64,000 nucleotides of DNA from Rubripirellula reticaptiva (GCF_007860175.1 NZ_SJPX01000003.1:1-64000); one strand, 5' to 3'; positions 12,603 to 22,022 are shown, counted from the first letter of the stretch. Notes: a model not told the origin generated them from the letters alone. Numbers and translations: made by a program.

Positions 12603-13757
12603 CTAAGCGTTTGGCGAGACGGGCAGGTTGATCGTGGCCAGCGATGTGGGATCTTGAACCACAATCACAGGGCGTCCGCTTTGCCGTCTGACCCATTGTT
12701 TCAGCTCGAAACCGGTACACCAAGCCGCGTGACGAAGGCGTGGCATCAGCGTCGGAGCGACGGCTCGCATACGAAACAAGCGATGCGATTCAGTCGAGTA
12801 TCGTGATTTGTAGGTTTCATCGCCACGCATGAAATCGAGCCCCACAAAGCCTCGTTCGTATATCTCCAGCAGACCGTCAATGCACATCAGCCGTCCCGGC
12901 TCGAGTTCAGCAAAGTTGATGTCATAGCCGGCGCTATAGCTGTAAAGAACTTTGTTCCCGCCAATGAATTTTAATTCGCCAGCGATCGGCGTGCCCTCGT
13001 GTTTTAGCACGGCCAAGTAAAGCTGATCGCGACTGAGAAACTGCTTTGCCGTTTCAATCATGAAGCTACGAAACGACTCGTTTGCGAAACTACCCGCTTC
13101 GCCGGCAGCAACCCAACGGCGCTGGTGCATTTCGATCACAAATCCGAGCAGTTCGTCGACTTCTGCGTCGCTTGTTGCGACAACTTTTTCCATCGTCTTG
13201 AGTTGATCGGCCCAGCGTCGCATTTGTCGTCGCTGAGTTTTGCCGTGGCGTTTAAGATGTTCGTCCCAGGACGTGTCGGCAGCTCGGTACCAAACGCTCA
13301 TGCGGCTTTGGGCGTGTAGCGTCGCACCACCCTTTTTCAATCCGGATGCCAACGCGGACATCGGTTCGTCGCCCTCGACCACGCCGTCGATGTCGATGAC
13401 TTCCCAGCCCCAGTTCGCGTCCGAAGCCGACTTTGCTAAATGCATCCCCATTGCGAAACCAACCTCTGCCGCATCGGCCTCGTCGGCCAAAACCGAAACG
13501 TGGTCCGTACAGGCTTCGCCGTCGCCGATCATGGCAAGAACACCCGGACCGTATTGGTACAACGGCAGCAGGCCTCGCATGTTTCCGTCTGAATCACGAG
13601 CGACTAGCACGTAGGCTTGGCGCCCCCCGTTCATGGCTTCCCACCATGCACCCAGCCACGATGTTTCGCGGAATGGAACTCCTCGCGAAAGCCGGTTCCA
13701 CGCGTCAGCATTCGATAGGAGTTCTGCGATGTCGCTAGTGGTTTCAATCGTGAACAT
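12603..13757 (-). CDS. GNAT-fold acyltransferase, CelD/BcsL-like
   Basis: A 384-residue protein with the BioF2-like acetyltransferase domain (Acetyltransf_6 type) in its C-terminal half. The key region runs from RRQMRRWADQ near residue 175 to GLDFMRGDETYKSRY near 315. It includes the strand-helix segment LYLAVLKHEGTPIAGEL typical of the acyl-CoA-binding GNAT core. Members are found in exopolysaccharide and cell wall loci, where they are thought to transfer acyl or aminoacyl groups. Here the gene stands alone upstream of gcvP (181 bp), so its partner is unknown. No signal peptide is present, so it acts in the cytoplasm. Confidence 0.78.
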   Translation of the reverse strand: MFTIETTSDIAELLSNADAWNRLSRGVPFRETSWLGAWWEAMNGGRQAYVLVARDSDGNMRGLLPLYQYGPGVLAMIGDGEACTDHVSVLADEADAAEVGFAMGMHLAKSASDANWGWEVIDIDGVVEGDEPMSALASGLKKGGATLHAQSRMSVWYRAADTSWDEHLKRHGKTQRRQMRRWADQLKTMEKVVATSDAEVDELLGFVIEMHQRRWVAAGEAGSFANESFRSFMIETAKQFLSRDQLYLAVLKHEGTPIAGELKFIGGNKVLYSYSAGYDINFAELEPGRLMCIDGLLEIYERGFVGLDFMRGDETYKSRYSTESHRLFRMRAVAPTLMPRLRHAAWCTGFELKQWVRRQSGRPVIVVQDPTSLATINLPVSPNA

Positions 13758-13966
13758 TTGAGTGTCGTGGCGGTATGATGTGAGTGCGGGGCAGAATGAA
13801 AAAACCTACGCCGTGTCCATGAACTCAGGCGTGCGAAGTCGCTATTCCTATTACAATGCTGACCCTACCTGAGCGGGACGCCGATCCAGTCGTCAAAACC
13901 GCTAGGACCGCTTCCTGTTGATGCCCTCCCCGCATTCTCCCCTTCCCCAGTTTGAAGATCACTGTG

Positions 13967-15256
13967 ATGAAATCACTATGCTTGAATCGAGTCTTGCTGT
14001 CCGTGCTGATCGGCGCCGTGTCGCTTTGCGGCCGCCGAGCCCTGGCGGATTCTCCATCGCAGTGGAATCGGTTCCACGGTGACAACGGCCAGGGCTATGT
14101 TGCCGATGGAACATTGCCGGCGGCGTGGGACGCATCGGACTATACGTGGACACGGAAACTAGGCTCGCGAGACGTTTCGTCACCAATCGTGGTTGGCGAC
14201 AGCGTGATGTTGTTGGTGTCGCACCCCGAGAAGCAGAAGATTGCCGTCGAGGCGTTGGATTTGGCGTCCGGAAAATTGAAATGGTCCAAGTCGTTTGACC
14301 AAGTTCCGCATCACTTGCATACGCGAAACACATTGGCAGCCAGCACTCCGGCGGGCGACGACGAATTCATCTTTGCCGCTTGGTCGGACCCGATGCACAC
14401 GATTTTGAAGTGCTTTGATCACGATGGGAACGTCGTCTGGTCGCGAGACTTTGGCACGTGGCAGTCCCAGCATGGCTTCGGTACATCGCCCGTCATCATT
14501 GGTGACTTGGTCGTGCTGCTGAACTCACAACAGGCCGAACAGTTAAAAGAAGGTCAGCAGGCTGGCGTTTCTCGAATGATTGCTTTGGATCGCGAAAGCG
14601 GACAGACCGTTTGGGAGTCTCCATTGACAACGACTCGATCCTGTTACGGTGTGCCGGCAGTCTACGAAAAGGATGGCGAAGTCAATCAGATCATTGCGTC
14701 GAATTCCGGCAATGGGCTGTTTGCGATCGACCCGGCGAGCGGAAAAATGTTGTGGTCGATACCCGTATTCTCGCAACGTTCATGCAGCACGCCGATCGTG
14801 GTTGGCGATGTCGCGATTGGTTCTCACGGCAGCGGTGGTGGTGGCAATGAATTGGTGGCCGTGCGCATTCCGGCAACCAAAGATGCCCAACCCGAGGAAC
14901 TCTATCGGATTATTCGCAACGCACCTTACGTTCCAACGCCAGTTGTGAAAGGCGATCGATTGTTCATGGTCGATGACCGTGGGATCGCGCAATGTGTGAA
15001 AGCGGAAACAGGCGAGGTCGTTTGGTTCAAGCGAATCGGCGGCAATTTTGGTGCTTCGCCGATCATCATTGGCGACACGATGTTGATGATCAGCTTGGAG
15101 GGTAAAGCGACTTTGGTCGCGGCGGATGACGAATTCAAGAAGCTTGGTGAAGTCGATTTGGGTGGCCCTGTCGGCGCGACTCCAGCTTTTGTGGACGGGA
15201 ACCTGCTGCTGCGAGTCGATGACGAATTGCGATGCTTGGGCGCAAAGCGACTCTAA
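13967..15256 (+). CDS. secreted PQQ-like beta-propeller repeat protein
   Basis: About 429 residues from ATG 13967 (a TTG 15 bp earlier is less likely). The signal peptide (LLSVLIGAVSLCGRRALA) is followed by the WNRFHGDNGQG motif common at the start of planctomycete PQQ-repeat proteins. Blade motifs recur: LDLASGKLKWSK, LDRESGQTVWES, IDPASGKMLWSI, VKAETGEVVWFK. Each holds the AxDxxTGxxxW pattern of outer-membrane assembly (BamB) and quinoprotein propellers. The repeats form a propeller for protein or ligand binding; the residues needed to bind PQQ in true dehydrogenases are not evident. Periplasmic or surface location is inferred. Confidence 0.85.
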   Translation: MKSLCLNRVLLSVLIGAVSLCGRRALADSPSQWNRFHGDNGQGYVADGTLPAAWDASDYTWTRKLGSRDVSSPIVVGDSVMLLVSHPEKQKIAVEALDLASGKLKWSKSFDQVPHHLHTRNTLAASTPAGDDEFIFAAWSDPMHTILKCFDHDGNVVWSRDFGTWQSQHGFGTSPVIIGDLVVLLNSQQAEQLKEGQQAGVSRMIALDRESGQTVWESPLTTTRSCYGVPAVYEKDGEVNQIIASNSGNGLFAIDPASGKMLWSIPVFSQRSCSTPIVVGDVAIGSHGSGGGGNELVAVRIPATKDAQPEELYRIIRNAPYVPTPVVKGDRLFMVDDRGIAQCVKAETGEVVWFKRIGGNFGASPIIIGDTMLMISLEGKATLVAADDEFKKLGEVDLGGPVGATPAFVDGNLLLRVDDELRCLGAKRL

Positions 15257-15274
15257 TTCGTTTTCCCTAACAGA

Positions 15275-15544
15275 TCACGACTGGTTCATCAGATCTTCAA
15301 TTCTCACTGCCAAGTCGACGGGCGGATCGCTGATCTGGAATACTTTACGGCGGTTGGTTTGACCGCCGATAAGTTCGATTTGCGATGGCTTGATTGCCAT
15401 CGCTTTCGAAAGTGCCTTGGCGATCGCCTTGTTGGCTTTGCCTTTGTCCGCCACGGCGGTCACCGAAACTCGAAGCGCATCATCATGGCATCCACCGACG
15501 TGGTTTTGTCTGGCTGATGCTGTCGCGTGAATCGAGATTCGCAT
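15275..15544 (-). CDS. DUF167 / YggU family protein
   Basis: An 89-residue protein of the UPF0235 family, recognised from the segments LRVSVTAVADKGKANKAIA and IELIGGQTNRRKVFQI. The family is small and widespread and its function is not established. It lies 6 bp downstream of the YggS-type gene, matching the yggS-yggT-yggU arrangement of other bacteria, though yggT is missing. Length is normal. The gene converges on the PQQ-repeat gene, 18 bp away. Confidence 0.88.
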   Translation of the reverse strand: MRISIHATASARQNHVGGCHDDALRVSVTAVADKGKANKAIAKALSKAMAIKPSQIELIGGQTNRRKVFQISDPPVDLAVRIEDLMNQS

Positions 15545-15550
15545 GTCCGG

Positions 15551-16267
15551 CTATCCGTGACCGATGTCGGTGACGCCTTCGAATAATCGCGACCCGATTC
15601 GCACCATGGTGGCGCCTTCGGCAATCGCTTCGGCGAAGTCGCCGCTCATTCCCATTGAAAGATGCGGCAATTCCAGCCCAAATTCAGTGGCTAGCGTGTC
15701 GCGAAGTTCACGGGTTTCGGAGAACTGGGACTGAGCGGCTGACGAGTCGGTGTCCCAGCCGGCCATGGCCATGATGCCGATTACTCGCACACTGTCGCTG
15801 GGCATCGTGCCAAGGACCACGCGGAGTTCGTCGGGGGTCATGCCGGTTTTCGATTCGTCGCCGCTCGCGTTGACTTCAAGCAGCACGTCGGTCGTGATCC
15901 CTGCGGCCGACGATTCCTGGGCGATCGTGGTAAGTAGCTTCTCGCTGTCGACTGAATGGATCACTGGCCGATGACGCAGCGTCCGACGTGTTTTGTTGCG
16001 TTGCAGGTTGCCGATTACGTGCCACTGCACTGAATCGTCCAGCGACAAAATCTCGGCTTTTTGCCAGAGCACTTGGGGGCGGTTTTCACCGAGGTTGTCA
16101 CAGCCCGCGTCGACTAACATCGCCGTGATCTCAGCGTCGACGTACTTGGTCACGCCAATCACGGTGACTGAATTCGGGTCACGTCCCGCATCGGTCGCTG
16201 CTTGGTGAACGTCACTTAATACCGCGTTCCAGTTTTCGTTTAGGCGGTTTTGCGAATCGTCGTCCAT
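15551..16267 (-). CDS. YggS family pyridoxal phosphate homeostasis protein (PLPBP)
   Basis: A 238-residue alanine-racemase-fold, single-domain PLP-binding protein. The PLP lysine is in VIGVTKYV. Other family marks are LGENRPQVL, WHVIGNLQRNK, the VNASGDESKTG loop and LSMGMSGDF with MVRIGSRLFEG at the end. The family has no confirmed catalytic reaction; loss in E. coli disturbs PLP and amino acid balance. ATG at 16267 is preferred over a TTG one codon earlier. It pairs with the DUF167 gene downstream, consistent with a yggS-yggU operon. Confidence 0.93.
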   Translation of the reverse strand: MDDDSQNRLNENWNAVLSDVHQAATDAGRDPNSVTVIGVTKYVDAEITAMLVDAGCDNLGENRPQVLWQKAEILSLDDSVQWHVIGNLQRNKTRRTLRHRPVIHSVDSEKLLTTIAQESSAAGITTDVLLEVNASGDESKTGMTPDELRVVLGTMPSDSVRVIGIMAMAGWDTDSSAAQSQFSETRELRDTLATEFGLELPHLSMGMSGDFAEAIAEGATMVRIGSRLFEGVTDIGHG

Positions 16268-16314
16268 CAAATCTCTGTTCTCATTGAATTCAGTTTCATC
16301 CGGATCTGTTTATA

Positions 16315-18171
16315 TCAATCTTCGCCTGGTTCGCTATCGTCCACTGTTACGATTGCGTCGTGGTCGCCGTAGGTCGGGTCAAACCGTGATGCAAAGAAGT
16401 CGGCGATCAAGTGTTTGCCAAGCACGCTTCGTGTTTTGGGTTCACCCAGAGTGCGGTAAATCATCCACTGCTCCGATCCGACTTGAATGCGATAGCCGAC
16501 CGCTTCGTCGTTTCGGCACAGACGCAAGTTGTCGACGACCGTCAATTGACGCCAGGTGCGTTTGCGTTTGAAACGGCGCTGTGAGCAGTCGATCCATAGC
16601 GGGCAATACAGACGCCCCTTTCCTTCGGACGCGAAAACCAGATGCCCATCTTCGGACGTCTTTAGCGTCGCTGCCGTCGGCCCGACTCGCCATTCGCCGG
16701 CCGAGATTGGCAGCACCATGGCGGATCGCCGGCCGTCGTTCAGGAACACTTCGCGAGTTTCGGGCTCCGGATCGGCTTCAATGTTTTCGGCCATGGGAAT
16801 GCGCGACATGTAGCGAATGCTGCGAAAATCGTCGGTTCCCACGCCGGTGTTGTCCAGAGCAGCGCTGTCCGGGGCAGCATGATCAGGATCTGGCACGATC
16901 GCATCCGCTAAGTGGATACAGCGATCTTCGCGAACGTGCATCACTTGGCGTTGCAACAGGATGCCGCCGGTCCACGGTTGTTCAAGTTCGATGTAGTGAA
17001 CGTCGTCGTCAGTGTATTCACAGATTTCTGACCAAGTTCCAGTTGGCCGTTGTTCTTCGCCGTCGATTTCGATCGTCGAATGCCAAGCACCATCGATGAC
17101 TTTGTTTCGACCGGCAAAGATTTCGATCAAGACGTGTTCACCGGAGTAGTCGATGTGCGTGCGACTCTTTTGAACGTCCCATTCGGGCAACATGATTGCA
17201 AGTTTTGAATCGGAATCGTGCCACATCGTTTCCGGCAGTGACACTTCCCAGGCCAATCGGCCACCGGTTTGTGTCTGCCCTAGCGCGGCAGCGATCGCAG
17301 GTTCAAGCGACTCGATGTCCATGGCAACGGCATGATCTAGAAGTCCACCCTCGGCGATGTCGTCAGCCACGTCTTCGCGCGTCGCCGAACTGAGTGCGGA
17401 ACCGCCTTTTCGCACGGTCATCGCGGCAACCCAGGTTGCCAATAAGTCGGCCGCTTTGGTGTGAACTTTTTTGATTTTATGATTTGACGTGCACCGAAGG
17501 AGCGTCAGGCTACGGGTAAGTGACGCAAAGACTGCCCGAGTATCGACGGCGCCCGCGATGGCCTCGGCGATTGCGATGTCGAATTGGTCACACCAGTCGG
17601 TGATCGCGGCGATCGACTGTTTTTGTAATCGCAGACAAGATGGCACGTCTGCCATTCGCCAAGCCAGCGTTAGCCCAAGTTCGCCGCCCAGAATCAAATG
17701 AGTGGTTGAATAGGTCTGGTTTTTTGAAATGACCGCTTCATGCAGTTGGCGTAGCGAGGTCATCAGTTGCCAGCTAAATCTCGGTTCAAGTTCGCGGCAA
17801 AGGGCCGGCAGCGCTGCGGCCCAAGCGACGGCTTGGTTGGCTTCGACGACGGAGATCGCGGACGCGGTTTCGATGGAAAGGATGAAATCCTCGACTGCGC
17901 CGACCAGGTCAAAGGATTCATGCTTTTTGCCGATCGTTCCACCGCAGGCGAGACGGCTAAGCAGTTCGAATTGTTCACTACATTCCGTCCCGGTGGCGAC
18001 TGCGATTCCCCATCGATAGACTGCCCCGGACTTGCCGGCTTTGCCGAAAATGGATGCGGCTGGTGTCGACTTGCTGGTGGCGATTGCCTTCAATCGCAGG
18101 GCTTCCCATTGTTTGAGTGAATCCATTGAACTGGATTTCGATTCACGATTTTGGGTTGTGTCGATAGACAT
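16315..18171 (-). CDS. hypothetical protein, ~620 residues, planctomycete type
   Basis: I do not recognise this protein by name. The frame is open to 18279, but ATG at 18171 (MSIDTTQN) or 18126 (MDSLKQWE) are more natural starts; no clear ribosome binding site decides between them. The N-terminal ~300 residues are rich in Ala and Leu helices (for example AVAWAAALPALCREL). The C-terminal ~300 are beta-rich with many Trp, Glu and Asp residues (WHSTIEIDGEEQRPTG, RIPMAENIEADPEPET). This helical-then-beta order resembles heparinase II/III-type proteins, but no signal peptide and no catalytic Tyr/His motif were found. A function is therefore not assigned. The C-terminus is very acidic. Confidence 0.7.
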   Translation of the reverse strand: MSIDTTQNRESKSSSMDSLKQWEALRLKAIATSKSTPAASIFGKAGKSGAVYRWGIAVATGTECSEQFELLSRLACGGTIGKKHESFDLVGAVEDFILSIETASAISVVEANQAVAWAAALPALCRELEPRFSWQLMTSLRQLHEAVISKNQTYSTTHLILGGELGLTLAWRMADVPSCLRLQKQSIAAITDWCDQFDIAIAEAIAGAVDTRAVFASLTRSLTLLRCTSNHKIKKVHTKAADLLATWVAAMTVRKGGSALSSATREDVADDIAEGGLLDHAVAMDIESLEPAIAAALGQTQTGGRLAWEVSLPETMWHDSDSKLAIMLPEWDVQKSRTHIDYSGEHVLIEIFAGRNKVIDGAWHSTIEIDGEEQRPTGTWSEICEYTDDDVHYIELEQPWTGGILLQRQVMHVREDRCIHLADAIVPDPDHAAPDSAALDNTGVGTDDFRSIRYMSRIPMAENIEADPEPETREVFLNDGRRSAMVLPISAGEWRVGPTAATLKTSEDGHLVFASEGKGRLYCPLWIDCSQRRFKRKRTWRQLTVVDNLRLCRNDEAVGYRIQVGSEQWMIYRTLGEPKTRSVLGKHLIADFFASRFDPTYGDHDAIVTVDDSEPGED

Positions 18172-18449
18172 AAAGAGATGCGCAGCAATAGCGGGGACGT
18201 CAATTGTGAAGATTTTCAGTTGGCCAGCGGCCGCAATCTGAACAGGATCGGACGATACCATAGCTGTTAAATTGGGCAACGCCAGATAGTTTGGAAGGGT
18301 TGAGAGAGTTTTGACCAGGGCCGGTCTGGGCGTATCCTTGACCTACTGATTGGTCGACAATCGGGCCGTAGCCGGATCTTTAAGTCTGCGATTGAGTCTC
18401 GGTTGGCTGCGAAGCCACTCCATTCGTGAAAATTAAACAGGAAGCATCG

Positions 18450-19346
18450 ATGTTCGTTAGGTCGATTGGACAATTCATCTGGATACTCACCATTGGTTTC
18501 GGCTGCCAAGGTCTGGGACTTGCCCAGGAAACGAAGCAAGCCGCAAATCCGGACGCGGAAACCGAGAAAGAGATTCGGATGCTGCCGTCCATCGACGATC
18601 CGTCGGACGACGAGAAAGAGCAGACACCGGTCGACGAGATGGTCACTCGAGACCAAGTGGCAGCCAAAGCGTTTGGTCCGCCGCCCGGGGCAAAGTCGAT
18701 CAGTCCGCGGAATCTTTGGATCGATGCGAAAAAGTCATTTGTCATTCTGGACGGTTACGTTGCCATGAATGACGGGCCGCTGGAAATGTTCGCCTGTCCT
18801 GCCGGAACCAAAGAACACGAATCAGTGGTGGCAACGATCGCCAAGTCATCCGAAGTTCATGCGGCTTTGTTGGCGGTCAACGCTCAGTCTGGCACGACGG
18901 TTCGATTCTTGCCTCGCTATGTGCCGGCCACCGGACAGCGGATTCGTGTCTGGGTCTGCTACCGAGATAAAGACGGCAAGTTCCACGCGGTCGACGGCCG
19001 AAAGTGGGTTCAGCGGGCCGAGTCCGGAAAGTCGATGGAAGTCGATTGGGTTTTCGCGGGCAGCGGGTTCTGGACTGATCCGTCCGACAATCACGAATAT
19101 TACCGAGCCGACTCCGGTGACATGATTTGTGTTTCGAACTTCAGCACGGCCATGATGGACATACCCGTCGCAAGCAGTGCCGACGCTAGTCAATTGGACT
19201 ATACGCCAATGACCAAAATCATTCCCCAGCGGGGAACGCCGGTACGGATGGTGCTGGTTCCGATTCCAGTTCCAACCGACACGGACGATGAAAAAGCCAA
19301 GGAAATCAAACCGCCAACCGAAGACATTTTGCCTGCGGTCCGCTAA
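18450..19346 (+). CDS. YdjY domain-containing exported protein
   Basis: About 298 residues from ATG 18450, which has AGGA at 18440-18443 upstream; an in-frame GTG at 18426 is less suitable. A signal peptide (IWILTIGFGCQGLGLAQ) is followed by an acidic linker (residues ~25-60). The YdjY domain begins near NLWIDAKKSFVILDGYV. It includes EMFACPAGTKEHES, RVWVCYRD and the AGSGFWTDP segment. YdjY domains occur mainly in exported proteins of planctomycetes and some proteobacteria; the function is unknown. The C-terminus is Pro- and Lys/Glu-rich. The gene is divergent from the 620-residue unknown and ends 20 bp before the stop of spoVG on the other strand. Confidence 0.82.
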   Translation: MFVRSIGQFIWILTIGFGCQGLGLAQETKQAANPDAETEKEIRMLPSIDDPSDDEKEQTPVDEMVTRDQVAAKAFGPPPGAKSISPRNLWIDAKKSFVILDGYVAMNDGPLEMFACPAGTKEHESVVATIAKSSEVHAALLAVNAQSGTTVRFLPRYVPATGQRIRVWVCYRDKDGKFHAVDGRKWVQRAESGKSMEVDWVFAGSGFWTDPSDNHEYYRADSGDMICVSNFSTAMMDIPVASSADASQLDYTPMTKIIPQRGTPVRMVLVPIPVPTDTDDEKAKEIKPPTEDILPAVR

Positions 19347-19365
19347 GCGATTGGAACGTCACGCA

Positions 19366-19944
19366 CTAGCCGCTGAAGATTCCTGCGCCGAATGAATCGT
19401 CATCATTGGAATCGACGCTGGCGGATTCGCGTCCGCCCGATGGTGGATCGATGAAGTGTGGTCGTGGCGGTGCCGGTTTGTGTTGCGGCTTGGGCGAATC
19501 GATAATCGCCTGCGGTGCGTCGGAGTCGACGTCCGCAAAGTCATCGTCGTAGCGTGATCGGTAACCGGGTTGTTGACATCGGCTCAATTCAGCTTCGAAT
19601 TCAGTGATGACGGCGTTTTGGATCAGCTCGCGACACTCGCTGTTGATCGGGTGGGCAACGTCGGCGTACAACTTTTGTGGTTGGTCGTGATTGTCGTGCG
19701 AATCGTTTTGGATTTTTGTCCCACATTGATTGCAGTACGACGCTCGTAAGTGATTCTTGTAGTTGCATCGGTTGCAATGCCCGCTCAACTTTCGACTGGG
19801 CATTGCTACGAATGGACCGCTGGTTCCATCGATGATTTTCAGATCACGGACCACAAATGCGTTGTCAATTGTGATCGAACAGAATGCACGAAGGCGGTCT
19901 TCGGAGCCTTCCATCAACTTGATTCGAATCTCGGTGATTTCCAT
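19366..19944 (-). CDS. spoVG: SpoVG family RNA-binding regulator with inserted zinc ribbon
   Basis: A 192-residue protein beginning with the SpoVG signature MEITEIRIKLMEGSEDRLRA and DLKIIDGTSGPFVAMPSRK, so ATG at 19944 is chosen over the frame opening at 19977. In Bacillus-type SpoVG the sequence runs straight from VAMPS into DITHPINS. Here a CxxC-x10-CxxC zinc ribbon (Cys57, Cys60, Cys71, Cys74) is inserted, and the family then resumes with DVAHPINSECRELIQNAV. A ~75-residue acidic, Pro-rich disordered tail follows. SpoVG proteins bind nucleic acid and regulate many processes in Firmicutes. The gene is last in lpxD-lpxI-ispE-spoVG, 67 bp after ispE. Confidence 0.92.
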   Translation of the reverse strand: MEITEIRIKLMEGSEDRLRAFCSITIDNAFVVRDLKIIDGTSGPFVAMPSRKLSGHCNRCNYKNHLRASYCNQCGTKIQNDSHDNHDQPQKLYADVAHPINSECRELIQNAVITEFEAELSRCQQPGYRSRYDDDFADVDSDAPQAIIDSPKPQHKPAPPRPHFIDPPSGGRESASVDSNDDDSFGAGIFSG

Positions 19945-20011
19945 CTTCCGACCTTCCCTAACCGGCGAACCAATCACAATCCATTGCGACTCGTCTGCAA
20001 GTCCGTGTAGT

Positions 20012-21070
20012 TTAGTGGATACTTACAATTGCTGGAACTCGCGTGGTGCGAGTCGCGGCAACGATCGCACCGCCTCCCGGGTGCGCGGTTTCCCGAAGTG
20101 AAGCCCGCAGCTTTTTTGCCAACCGACGAGCTTCAACGGGTGAGCGAACCAGCGCGAAGCACGCCGAACCACTGCCTGTCAATTGACACGTTCTGCAGCC
20201 CGCCCGCCACACCGATTCTATGATTTCGTCAATTTGCGGTGCAAGTATTCTGGCAGGATGGGATAATCGATTCATCATCGACTCTTCAATGGCTTCATGA
20301 TTCGCATTGGCAAGCGACAAAACAAGATCCGCTGCGTTGCGGGGATCCGCGGGAACTTGGGAAGCTGCGTAAACTTTTGCGGTTGAAAGACTGACACTTG
20401 GGTAGATGACCACGAAATCCAGTCGTCCACCCATGGCCACCGGCGCGAGGTTTTCACCTCGCCCCGTGGCTCGGATCGCTGACATCGGCTCGCTGCCGAG
20501 TCCCAAGAAAAACGGCACGTCACTACCAATTTCCGCTGCGACCTCGATCAATGCTGGGTGTCGCGGCGAAACTGAGATCAGTTTTGCGGCGCATGCGATT
20601 GCGGACGCAGCATCACTGCTGGCGCCGCCCATGCCAGCGCCGGCGGGAATGGTCTTCAACAGTTTGCAATCGAAACCCGTTTCAAGTTCAAAGACTTCGG
20701 CGACCCGCATCAGGGCTCGCGTGACAAGGTTCGTTTTGTCGGTTGGAATCGACAACATCGATGCTTCGCGCTGAGGATCGTTTTCGATTTGCAACCGTTG
20801 AGCGACGATTTCACGTGATGGCAGCCAATCGAGCGACAATCGAACCCCTGGATCCACTGATCTTGTAACCTGCAGTTGGTCACACCAATCGATCGGAACC
20901 ATCACGGTGTCAATGTTGTGAAAACCATCGTCGCGGCGATTGACTAATTCTAAAAACAGATTCAGTTTCGCTGGCGCGCGAGTCCGAGCAATCGCATCGA
21001 TCGGCAATAGTTGGGGCGATCCGTTGGTTGATATAACTGGCGATTCACGGGGGCGGGTGTCGTCGATCAT
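20012..21070 (-). CDS. ispE: 4-diphosphocytidyl-2-C-methyl-D-erythritol kinase
   Basis: A 352-residue GHMP kinase that phosphorylates CDP-methylerythritol in the MEP isoprenoid pathway. Family marks: APAKLNLFLEL near the N-terminus, the DGFHNIDTVM segment, and the ATP-binding loop IPAGAGMGGASSDAA. GSDVPFFLG and the C-terminal LTGSGSACFAL follow. ATG at 21070 gives an ATGA overlap with the stop of lpxI and is preferred to an in-frame ATG at 21082. The protein has a ~20-residue N-terminal extension compared with E. coli. Its place between lpxI and spoVG suggests co-expression of isoprenoid and lipid A synthesis. Confidence 0.95.
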   Translation of the reverse strand: MIDDTRPRESPVISTNGSPQLLPIDAIARTRAPAKLNLFLELVNRRDDGFHNIDTVMVPIDWCDQLQVTRSVDPGVRLSLDWLPSREIVAQRLQIENDPQREASMLSIPTDKTNLVTRALMRVAEVFELETGFDCKLLKTIPAGAGMGGASSDAASAIACAAKLISVSPRHPALIEVAAEIGSDVPFFLGLGSEPMSAIRATGRGENLAPVAMGGRLDFVVIYPSVSLSTAKVYAASQVPADPRNAADLVLSLANANHEAIEESMMNRLSHPARILAPQIDEIIESVWRAGCRTCQLTGSGSACFALVRSPVEARRLAKKLRASLRETAHPGGGAIVAATRTTRVPAIVSIH

Positions 21071-21999
21071 GCGGCTTGCCAAGCAGCGGGGTCGCTGCTC
21101 CGGTGCAGTTGGCTGTTTTCGATCGCAATCATCGTGATCCCAGCAGCCCGCGCATCGGCGATCGTCTTTTCGCGTTCGACAACAATTGTTTTATCTGCTT
21201 CGATCACGATCGCAGTGCCGCCCGCTGCGCGAACTTTTTCGATCGTTTGCGGGCCGATCGTTGGCACGTCGAAACGCATGTCTTGATTGGGTTTGCTGAC
21301 TTTTACCAGTGTCCATCCGCCCTTTCGGCACAGTTTCCCAGTGCGTTCGATGCAGGCATCGGTGCCTTCGATGGCTTCGACCGCGATGACGGTTCCGTCT
21401 TTGATCGTGATCGTTTGTCCGATGTCCATGCCGCCCATTTGTTTGGCGACTGCCCAGCCCGCGTCGATATCGTTTTGCAGTTGAGCGCTGGGGGCTTTGC
21501 CCGTCAATATTCCGCTTTTCACTAGAAGCTCCGGTGCAAAATCAGTGGCGGCGCAGATCTCGATGCCGCTTCGAATGTAAGTCTTGGTGACGGCCAGCAG
21601 CAAACTGTCGTCCCGGGCGTCACGTTTGCGACCAAGCAGCGCTGGGCCAAAGGTTCGCAGGCAGGTGAGGTCGGGGAAGTGTTGCAACCAGATCGAACCG
21701 CTGTAAAGCAGGTCGGCTTTGAACAGTTTACCCGCCATCGTGACGTGCCGAATGCCGCTGCGGCGGAAATATCGCAGGTGTTTGCCAACCTTGCCCACGC
21801 CCGACCATAAGACGTCGTCGCAGATAGATTCAAGCGCCGTGCTGGCGTGACCCTTGATAGCGATGCAGGAAACCGAGTGGCCGCTGCGGACCAGTGCCAG
21901 GGCGACTTCGACGGGAAAGTTGCCCCAGCCCGCGACGATACCGATCGGCGGAAGTGAAGATTCAGATGGCTGGAGGGTCATGATATCGCTTGATCGCAT
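21067..21999 (-). CDS. lpxI: UDP-2,3-diacylglucosamine pyrophosphatase LpxI
   Basis: A 310-residue protein of the LpxI (formerly DUF1009) family, which cleaves UDP-2,3-diacylglucosamine to lipid X in bacteria lacking LpxH. Recognised by PIGIVAGWGNFPVEVA near the N-terminus, GKVGKHLRYFRRSGI, the MAGKLFK segment, RDDSLLLAV and QTITIKDGTVIAVEAIEGTD. It starts 24 bp after lpxD and overlaps ispE by 4 bp. Together with lpxD it shows that this organism makes, or has genes to make, lipid A, in line with a Gram-negative outer membrane in planctomycetes. A second possible start lies at 21981. Confidence 0.94.
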   Translation of the reverse strand: MRSSDIMTLQPSESSLPPIGIVAGWGNFPVEVALALVRSGHSVSCIAIKGHASTALESICDDVLWSGVGKVGKHLRYFRRSGIRHVTMAGKLFKADLLYSGSIWLQHFPDLTCLRTFGPALLGRKRDARDDSLLLAVTKTYIRSGIEICAATDFAPELLVKSGILTGKAPSAQLQNDIDAGWAVAKQMGGMDIGQTITIKDGTVIAVEAIEGTDACIERTGKLCRKGGWTLVKVSKPNQDMRFDVPTIGPQTIEKVRAAGGTAIVIEADKTIVVEREKTIADARAAGITMIAIENSQLHRSSDPAAWQAA

Positions 22000-22022
22000 C
22001 GGATTGTTTCCGTATCGGTCAC

